This document shows, in pieces, positions 15,402 through 20,364 of a stretch of 20,364 bases of DNA. Numbering within the stretch: position 1 is the first letter of the stretch; every line of letters begins with the position of its first letter. Under the pieces are notes generated by a model. The model had not been told where the DNA came from and ran no database searches. It saw only the letters and a program-made list of their open reading frames with translations. Origin of the DNA: an uncultured Campylobacter sp. (GTDB taxonomy: Bacteria > Campylobacterota > Campylobacteria > Campylobacterales > Campylobacteraceae); the NCBI RefSeq assembly GCF_938045205.1, contig NZ_CALIMY010000070.1:1-20364 (forward strand), in the 5' to 3' direction. Made by a program: the position numbers and the translations under genes.

Positions 15402-15407
15402 TCCTTT
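15402..15407 (-). promoter_or_regulatory. creA: ribosome binding site that fixes the creA start
   Basis: AAAGGA on the minus strand, 5 bases before the ATG at 15394-15396. It rules against the longer forms beginning at 15432 or 15402, which would bury the signal peptide behind about a dozen polar residues. Confidence 0.75.
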
Positions 15408-15422
15408 GGAATTTTAGCGGCG

Positions 15423-15428
15423 ATTTTA
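15423..15428 (-). promoter_or_regulatory. candidate -10 box for creA
   Basis: TAAAAT on the minus strand, 26 bases before the chosen creA start. An overlapping TATAAA-like alternative exists slightly upstream in the A/T-rich divergent spacer. Confidence 0.4.
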
Positions 15429-15459
15429 TCATTTATAATATAAATATTAAGCAAGTTTT

Positions 15460-15467
15460 TATAAAAT
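15460..15467 (+). promoter_or_regulatory. candidate -10 box for the plus-strand envelope operon
   Basis: TATAAAAT after GTTTT, 27 bases before the mutase ATG. The 98-base spacer between creA and the mutase gene must hold promoters for both directions. No -35 is evident. Confidence 0.45.
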
Positions 15468-15494
15468 ACCGCGATTTAAATTTAAAGGAATTTT

Positions 15495-16865
15495 ATGATC
15501 GAAGATATCTTTAGAGAATACGATATTCGCGGTATCGTGGGCGAGGAGCTAAACGAGCGCAGCGTAAAAGCGATCGGCTTCGCGCTTGGCAAACATATCG
15601 CAAATCTCGGGCTTGAGCGCGTTAGCGTGGGATACGACGCCCGTCTTAGCGCAGACGAGCTTTTCGGCTATTTCGTAAGCGGGCTAAATTTCGCCGGGTT
15701 GCGGGTTTATAATATCGGCTTGCTACCGACGCCGGTGGGCTATTTTAGCGTATTTACGCATAAATTTGACGCAAACGTAATGATCACCGGCTCGCACAAC
15801 CCCAAAAATTACAACGGCTTTAAAATAACGATCGGCACGGACAGCTTCTTTGGCGAGGATTTAAAGCGTCTTGGCGCGCAGGTGCGAGAGCTAATGAATT
15901 CAAATTTTGAAATTCCAACCGATACAAGCGCCGAGAGATACGACATTTTAAGCGAATATCTAGCATATTTTGAGAAGGAATTTGCAGCGCTTAAGGGCTT
16001 TGCCGCGCCTTTTATCATTGACTGCGCAAACGGCGCGGCAGGCGTTACCGCTACTAAAATCGTCGAAAGGCTAGAGCTAAACGCTAAAGTTTTATTTCCA
16101 CAGCCAGACGGTAATTTCCCAAACCACCACCCAGATCCCAGCGAGGAGAAAAATTTAGCCGATCTTAAAGCTGCGATGAAGCAAGACGGCGTGGCTTTGG
16201 GCTTCGGCTTTGACGGAGATGCCGATAGGATCGCCGTGCTAACTCCGCGCCGCAATATCAAAGGCGACGAGCTAGCCTGCCTGCTTGCCCTAAATATGAC
16301 CCATCCGCGCATCCTAGGCGAGGTTAAATGCTCTCAAGCGATGTATGACACCATCGATAAGATCGGCAAAAGCTTCATGGGCAAGACCGGCCATAGCAAT
16401 ATCAAAAAGGCGATGAAGGAGCTCGGTATTGATCTTGCCGCGGAGGTTAGCGGGCATATTTATTTTAAAGAGCGATATTTCGGCTTTGATGACGGCGTAT
16501 ATGCGATGATGCGCGTGCTTGAGCTCGTAGCTAAAGGATATGATTTAGACGCCGAACTAGACAAGCTACCGCGAGTTTTTAGCACCGACGAGATAAAATT
16601 TAATACGAGTGAGGAGGCGAAATTTAAGATCATCGAAGCTCTTAAAACTCAAATCCACGCAGGTATCGCGGAGCTGCCACCCATCCGCGATATTATCGAG
16701 ATCGACGGCATCAGAGTGCGGTTTGATGACGGCTGGGCGCTCGTACGGGCAAGCAACACTACGCCCGTGATCGTAACTCGCTTCGAGGCCTCTAGCCCTG
16801 AGTTTCGCGACGAGATGCAGCGCGTATTTTTAGGTAAACTAGAAAATTTAAAGGACCAGAGATGA
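15495..16865 (+). CDS. manB: phosphomannomutase/phosphoglucomutase
   Basis: A 456-residue cytoplasmic alpha-D-phosphohexomutase that interconverts sugar 1- and 6-phosphates for nucleotide-sugar and surface-glycan synthesis. All four family signatures are present in order: active-site TGSHNP with phospho-serine S100, the Mg-binding DGDADR (240-245), the sugar-specificity loop EVSGH (317-321), and the phosphate-binding RASNTTP near the C-terminus. The length is normal for the PMM/PGM family. The sequence alone does not decide between mannose and glucose preference, so the symbol is the common annotation. AAAGGA at 15484-15489 supports the start. It is first of a plus-strand operon, and its TGA overlaps the next ATG (ATGA). 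Confidence 0.94.
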   Translation: MIEDIFREYDIRGIVGEELNERSVKAIGFALGKHIANLGLERVSVGYDARLSADELFGYFVSGLNFAGLRVYNIGLLPTPVGYFSVFTHKFDANVMITGSHNPKNYNGFKITIGTDSFFGEDLKRLGAQVRELMNSNFEIPTDTSAERYDILSEYLAYFEKEFAALKGFAAPFIIDCANGAAGVTATKIVERLELNAKVLFPQPDGNFPNHHPDPSEEKNLADLKAAMKQDGVALGFGFDGDADRIAVLTPRRNIKGDELACLLALNMTHPRILGEVKCSQAMYDTIDKIGKSFMGKTGHSNIKKAMKELGIDLAAEVSGHIYFKERYFGFDDGVYAMMRVLELVAKGYDLDAELDKLPRVFSTDEIKFNTSEEAKFKIIEALKTQIHAGIAELPPIRDIIEIDGIRVRFDDGWALVRASNTTPVIVTRFEASSPEFRDEMQRVFLGKLENLKDQR

Positions 16866-17107
16866 ACGAATCTGAAAAGCAAGAGGTTGAGAAAAATATA
16901 AAAGAGCTTTTGGCTGCGAGAGCGGAATTTTTTAAATTCTTAGATGAGCGCGTGCCAAAAATCGCGGGTACCGACGTATTTGATTTCGAGCGTGCAGGTG
17001 CGGCTAGCTTGAAAGAAGTTTATGCGAAATTCTACGGTTACGACTACGCCGCACGCAAGCTGCTACCATATTTATACCGCACTTACGGGCTAGACTTCGA
17101 TGTCTGA
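16862..17107 (+). CDS. 81-residue protein of unknown function between the mutase and alr
   Basis: I do not recognise this protein. It is small, hydrophilic and mostly helical in appearance, with a charged N-terminal half (SEKQEVEKNIKELLAARAEF) and an aromatic C-terminal part (YAKFYGYDYAARKLLPYLY). It has no signal peptide, membrane helix or Cys. It is very likely translated: AAAGGA at 16850-16855 is well placed, its ATG overlaps the mutase stop, and its own stop lies inside the start of alr (8-base overlap). Close coupling suggests a role with one of these enzymes, but that is inference. Confidence 0.8.
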   Translation: MNESEKQEVEKNIKELLAARAEFFKFLDERVPKIAGTDVFDFERAGAASLKEVYAKFYGYDYAARKLLPYLYRTYGLDFDV

Positions 17108-18113
17108 GATTATCTTAGATCGCGCCGCTTATATGCACAATCTAGCGCAAATCGCCGCCAAAGTAGGTGGAGCGGAGCGAGTATTTTTGGTAGCCAAGGA
17201 TAATTCATACGGCCATGGCTGCAGGCTTTGCTGCGAGGAAGCGGCAAAGCTAGGCTTCGTACGCGCCGTAACGCGAAGTGCTGCGGAAGCTGCGCAGATC
17301 GCGGATCTATTCGGCGAAATTTTAGTGCTCTCACACATTCCGCGCGGGGACGAGAACGAGCGATTTTGCTACGCGGTAAATGATCTGAGCTACTTCTCGC
17401 GTCTTAAACGAGGGCTTAAAATTTATATCGCTGCAGATACTGCTATGCACCGCAACGGCATCGCTGCGAACGAGCTAGATGAGGCGCTTAGGCTATGCAA
17501 GGCGGGCGGATTTAAGCTTCGTGGCTTTTTCACACACTTTCGCGCAAGCGACGAGCTAAGTGGAGATTTTTTCGCGCAGAGGCAAAATTTTATAGAATTT
17601 AAGCGCCTTGCGAGGCAAAAAGCCGCCGCCGCGGGCTTTGAAAATTTAAAATTTCATTCGAGCAACTCCGCAGCTATCGAGCGAAGTGCGGGCTTTGAGG
17701 ACGAATATGTGCGCGTAGGCATGGCGCAATTTGGCTATCCGCAATTTGACGAGAGCCTAAATTTACGCCCTGTGCTAAAGCTCTATGCCGATCTGATCAG
17801 CTCGCGCGTGCTGAAAAAAGGCGAGCGCGTGGGCTACGGCGCGAAATTTGAAGCGCCGCGCGATATGAGGATCGGCACCTACGATTTAGGCTATGCCGAC
17901 GGGCTATTTCGCTACGACGGCGAGGACGAGCTAGCGCTTGCAAGCGGGCAAAGAATGCTTGGAAAAATGTCGATGGATAGCTTCTGCGCGGAATTCGGCG
18001 GCGAGCGAGTTTGCGTGCTGGACGACGCGCGGATTTGGGCAAAACACTTCGGTACGATCGAATATGAAATTTTAGTCAAATTAAATTCCAACATCCCAAG
18101 GAGATTTCAATGA
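17100..18113 (+). CDS. alr: alanine racemase
   Basis: A 337-residue PLP enzyme that makes D-alanine for peptidoglycan. The PLP lysine is K33 in VAKDNSYGHG, the usual site near the N-terminus. The other catalytic residue should be Y246 in VGYGAKF, followed by the conserved GYADG (264-268) and MSMDSF (290-295). The C-terminal end NSNIPRRF matches the normal family ending, so the protein is complete although about 20-30 residues shorter than most homologues. Its start overlaps the 81-residue gene by 8 bases and has no clear ribosome site, suggesting coupled translation. Its stop overlaps the lemA ATG. The sequence around the lysine (AKDNSYGHG) differs from the commoner VKADAYGHG. Confidence 0.94.
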   Translation: MSEIILDRAAYMHNLAQIAAKVGGAERVFLVAKDNSYGHGCRLCCEEAAKLGFVRAVTRSAAEAAQIADLFGEILVLSHIPRGDENERFCYAVNDLSYFSRLKRGLKIYIAADTAMHRNGIAANELDEALRLCKAGGFKLRGFFTHFRASDELSGDFFAQRQNFIEFKRLARQKAAAAGFENLKFHSSNSAAIERSAGFEDEYVRVGMAQFGYPQFDESLNLRPVLKLYADLISSRVLKKGERVGYGAKFEAPRDMRIGTYDLGYADGLFRYDGEDELALASGQRMLGKMSMDSFCAEFGGERVCVLDDARIWAKHFGTIEYEILVKLNSNIPRRFQ

Positions 18114-18823
18114 AAGAGCTGCAAGGAGAAAATAACGAGCGTATAGGTTATGACGATAAAGGCTTATCCGCACGAGGCGAGAGCTTTGGCGGAGGAGAGT
18201 ATCCGCATCAAAAAGGAGGGCTTCATATCTTAATCAAAGCTCTAATCGTCTTAGTGATTGCGGCGATTGCGTTTGCGATATTTGCAGTACCGGTTTACAA
18301 TAAACTCGTAAGCAAAGACGAAGAAGTTAAGGCCGCGTGGAGCCAGGTACAAAACCAATATCAGCGCCGCACCGACTTGATTCCAAATTTCGTAGAAACC
18401 GTCAAGGGCTACGCAAGCCATGAAAAAGATACCTTAGAAAGTGTTATAAATGCCCGCGCTAAGGCAACCGCTGTCAATATCAATGCAGAAAGTTTAGCGC
18501 AAGATCCGGAGGCGTTTGCGAAATTTAACGGCGCTCAAGGTGAGCTTAGCTCGGCCCTATCGCGCTTGATGCTGGTAGTCGAGCGTTATCCGGATCTTAA
18601 GGCAAATCAGAATTTCGCCGAGCTGCAAAATCAGCTCGAAGGCACGGAAAACCGCATCGCCGTAGCGCGCAAGGACTACATCGCTTCAGTGCAGGAATAC
18701 AATAAGCTAATTAGAACCTTCCCTACGAACATCATCGCGCGCATCGTAGGACTAGGCGGCGCCAAACCTAGCTTTAGCGCTGATAGCTCAAGCCAAAAAG
18801 CCCCTAGCGTCTCGTTTAAATAA
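18110..18823 (+). CDS. lemA: LemA family membrane protein
   Basis: A 237-residue protein with a charged, Gly-rich N-terminal tail (about 1-38), one transmembrane helix (39-63) and a helical domain. Family hallmarks are AAWSQVQNQYQRR followed by DLIPNFVETVKGYA (89-102), YPDLKANQNF (160-169) and ENRIAVARKDY (180-190). LemA proteins are often encoded beside TPM/YgcG proteins, as here; their role is poorly known and tied to the envelope. The start overlaps the alr stop (ATGA) and has a strong AAGGAG at 18098-18103, so it can be translated well independently. The N-terminal tail before the helix is longer than in many LemA proteins. Confidence 0.95.
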   Translation: MKELQGENNERIGYDDKGLSARGESFGGGEYPHQKGGLHILIKALIVLVIAAIAFAIFAVPVYNKLVSKDEEVKAAWSQVQNQYQRRTDLIPNFVETVKGYASHEKDTLESVINARAKATAVNINAESLAQDPEAFAKFNGAQGELSSALSRLMLVVERYPDLKANQNFAELQNQLEGTENRIAVARKDYIASVQEYNKLIRTFPTNIIARIVGLGGAKPSFSADSSSQKAPSVSFK

Positions 18824-18838
18824 CGCTAAAGGCGGCAA

Positions 18839-19432
18839 ATGCTAAGCGAGCAGTGCAAGCAAAAAATCCACGAGCTAATCACGAAAGCCGAAGCTGCAAG
18901 CGGTGCGCAGATCGTCTGCGTGGTCGCGCGCGAAGCAAGCGAGGAGTGCGAAGCTAGCTATGGCGCGGCGGCAGTGATGGCGTTTGCGATCGGCATCGTT
19001 CTGTGCTTCGTGCCACAAATAAGCAAAGCTGAGCTACTGCAGATCGTAGCGCTCAGCTTCATAGCGATTAAAGCTCTGCTAGCTAAATGCCCTGCGCTTT
19101 TAACTCTAATCACGTCTAAATCTCGCAGACTTCGGCTCTCGGGCGAGTTTGCGATGCAAAAATTTTACGAGCGCTACGGTAGCGTAAAAGAAGCTATAAT
19201 GTTTTGCGTCTGCGTCCGCGAACGCTGCGCTCATATCATCTGCGGCGCGCGAACGGCGGAGTTTATCTCTAAGGGCGAGTTTGAACGTATCACGACGGAA
19301 TTTAACCCTAGCGCGCAAGGCCTTGAGCCTGCTGTTTTAAAGGCGATGGACGCGCTGTGCAAGCTAGCCATGCAAGTGCCTAAAAATAGCGAAAATAACG
19401 AGATAGAAGAGACCTTGGTGGAGCTGCGATGA
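18839..19432 (+). CDS. short TPM-domain membrane protein
   Basis: A 197-residue protein with an N-terminal segment resembling the start of a TPM domain (SEQCKQKIHELITKAEAASG), two hydrophobic helices (about 41-59 and 64-82), and a soluble part with AMQKFYERYGSVKEAI and IICGARTAEFI that fits the remaining TPM fold. The TPM domain thus appears split by a helical hairpin, as in the smaller of the TPM pairs found beside lemA. It is Cys-rich for its size. It starts 15 bases after lemA with AAAGG near 18828-18832 and overlaps the next gene by 4 bases. The function of the family is uncertain. Confidence 0.82.
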   Translation: MLSEQCKQKIHELITKAEAASGAQIVCVVAREASEECEASYGAAAVMAFAIGIVLCFVPQISKAELLQIVALSFIAIKALLAKCPALLTLITSKSRRLRLSGEFAMQKFYERYGSVKEAIMFCVCVRERCAHIICGARTAEFISKGEFERITTEFNPSAQGLEPAVLKAMDALCKLAMQVPKNSENNEIEETLVELR

Positions 19433-20226
19433 GGGTAGCTTGGAGATTTGCTTTTGCCCTAATGGCGCTATTTGTAATAAGCGTCGCCGCACCTAGCGAG
19501 TATCTAGCCCATCCAAACGGCACCGCTGTAATCGATGAGGCTGGTATTTTACGCCCAGCCGCGAGAGAGAGTCTGAATGAAATTTTAATGACTTTCGATA
19601 AAAATTCCACAAACCAGATCATGCTCGTAAGCCTAAAATCGCTCGGTGGCTACTCTATCGAGGAAATCGGCGTAGAGCAGGCGCGCGCTCTTGGTATCGG
19701 GCAAAAAGGGCGCGACAACGGCGTACTGCTGCTTGTTGCTCCGCACGAGCATAAAGTGCGTATCGAGGTTGGATACGGGCTAGAGGGCGTGCTAACCGAT
19801 ATGCGCGCCAAGCGCATCATCAGCAATAAAATTCTGCCCTATTTTAGGCAGGGAGATTACGAAAGTGGCGTCATTAGCGGGATTTCGGCGATCATCAGCA
19901 CGATCGAAGGCGGCGATATAAAATTTGATCCCCTTAACGCCAACGCGCAGCAGGATCCGAGCAACAAGGACTTTGCGATCTTTATGGCGCTTTTTGCAGT
20001 CTTGCTTTTTGCAATACTAAGCCGCCGCGTGACGCGCCGCAGAAGAAGCGACGAGGATATAATCTCGAGCGCAGACATCATAAGCGAAATCGCGCGCTCA
20101 TCGCGCATGAGAGGCGGCTCATCCGGGGATTTTGGCAGATTTGGAGGAAATGGCGGTTTTAGCGGAGGCGGCTTCAGTGGGGGCGGCGGAAGCTTCGGCG
20201 GAGGCGGTGCTAGCGGAAGCTGGTAG
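19429..20226 (+). CDS. YgcG-like TPM-domain protein with Gly-rich tail
   Basis: A 265-residue exported, membrane-anchored protein. It has a signal peptide (about 1-21), a TPM domain (about 33-160) with typical segments such as VLLLVAPHEHKVRIEVGYGL and the closing IISNKILPYFRQGDYESGV, a transmembrane helix (181-198) followed by an Arg-rich stretch, and a C-terminal tail (229-265) of FGGGG-type repeats ending GSW. This is the standard YgcG layout, with the TPM domain in the periplasm. Overlap of its ATG with the previous stop (ATGA) and GGAG at 19419-19422 support the start. It likely works with LemA in the envelope. Confidence 0.93.
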   Translation: MRVAWRFAFALMALFVISVAAPSEYLAHPNGTAVIDEAGILRPAARESLNEILMTFDKNSTNQIMLVSLKSLGGYSIEEIGVEQARALGIGQKGRDNGVLLLVAPHEHKVRIEVGYGLEGVLTDMRAKRIISNKILPYFRQGDYESGVISGISAIISTIEGGDIKFDPLNANAQQDPSNKDFAIFMALFAVLLFAILSRRVTRRRRSDEDIISSADIISEIARSSRMRGGSSGDFGRFGGNGGFSGGGFSGGGGSFGGGGASGSW

Positions 20227-20230
20227 TTAC

Positions 20231-20249
20231 GGAATTTTATCAAAATTCC
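20231..20249 (+). terminator. candidate terminator after the envelope operon
   Basis: GGAATTTT (20231-20238) and AAAATTCC (20242-20249) form a perfect 8-base-pair stem with a 3-base loop, 4 bases after the last stop codon. A second copy of GAATTTTATC follows at 20258-20267, then an AAATTTTAAAATTT palindrome. It lies between convergent genes and might act in both directions, though the stem is AT-rich and lacks a clean T-run. Confidence 0.4.
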
Positions 20250-20268
20250 AAATCGTAGAATTTTATCT

Positions 20269-20282
20269 AAATTTTAAAATTT
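20269..20282. repeat. AAATTTTAAAATTT palindrome in the convergent spacer
   Basis: An exact copy of the 14-base palindrome found in the other spacers, here between the ends of two convergent genes. Confidence 0.85.
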
Positions 20283-20290
20283 CAGAATTT

Positions 20291-20364
20291 CTAAATTCGG
20301 CTACTTGCGTAGAAAAACAGCACGAGCGGCTTGTCGTTGCCCTCGATCTTTAGCGTGCGCTCGG
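20291..20364 (-). CDS. 3' end of a convergent gene (partial)
   Basis: Read on the minus strand, 23 codons enter from the right edge and end at TAG (20291-20293). The peptide ends KPLVLFFYASSRI and its codons favour G/C in the third position, like the real genes nearby, which supports coding. It is too short to assign to a family. Confidence 0.5.
   Translation of the reverse strand, partial: ERTLKIEGNDKPLVLFFYASSRI

Noticed and set aside
15397..15432. Longer creA start at 15432
   Set aside because: It would add 12 residues ahead of a clean signal peptide, and the ribosome site fits the 15396 ATG instead.
17100..18113. Truncation of alanine racemase, because it is short
   Set aside because: The lysine, tyrosine, GYADG and the C-terminal ending are all present, so it is a compact but complete form.

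Overview
The window looks like chromosomal DNA of a Campylobacter-type epsilonproteobacterium (Campylobacterota). The evidence is a P19/FTR1 iron-uptake cluster, a petABC cytochrome bc1 operon with a diheme cytochrome c1, a single-chain CcsBA cytochrome c synthase, tightly packed genes and spacers full of A/T palindromes. By eye the coding GC is far higher than in C. jejuni, so one of the higher-GC oral or enteric species (C. gracilis, C. rectus, C. showae, C. curvus) is more likely. That species-level guess is inference only.

Positions 1-7332, minus strand: an iron-acquisition cluster in transcription order FTR1-like permease, P19 periplasmic metal protein, a 385-base spacer, a DUF2318-type membrane protein with a Cys cluster and a degenerate YHS-like tail, two MacB/FtsX-type ABC permeases, their ATPase, and perhaps the first codons of another gene at the window edge. 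The order matches the known C. jejuni Cj1658-Cj1663 layout. P19 presumably binds the metal, FTR1 moves iron across the inner membrane, and the DUF2318/ABC part supports redox handling or energised transport. The lead promoter has a TATAAT -10 and three phased T-tracts instead of a clear -35, which is the Campylobacter promoter style.

Positions 7521-15396, minus strand: petA-petB-petC (Rieske, fused cytochrome b, diheme cytochrome c1) end at a hairpin. A 739-base non-coding spacer with many A/T palindromes separates them from ccsBA, which attaches heme to c-type cytochromes such as PetC. Farther upstream is a secreted CreA-family protein, whose start is best placed at 15396. Iron import, cytochrome c maturation and the bc1 complex therefore sit side by side.

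Positions 15495-20226, plus strand, divergent from creA: six compact genes, five of them overlapping or nearly so: phosphomannomutase/phosphoglucomutase, an unrecognised 81-residue protein, alanine racemase, LemA, and two TPM-domain proteins, a short two-TM form and a YgcG-like form with a Gly-rich tail. This looks like a cell-envelope operon. The last bases appear to hold the 3' end of a convergent minus-strand gene.

No CRISPR array, insertion sequence, tRNA or rRNA was seen. Most genes belong to known families. The less explained items are the spacer palindromes, an inverted repeat between two -10 boxes before petA, the hairpin after p19, the YHS-like tail, the repeat-bearing linker in CcsBA and the 81-residue protein.
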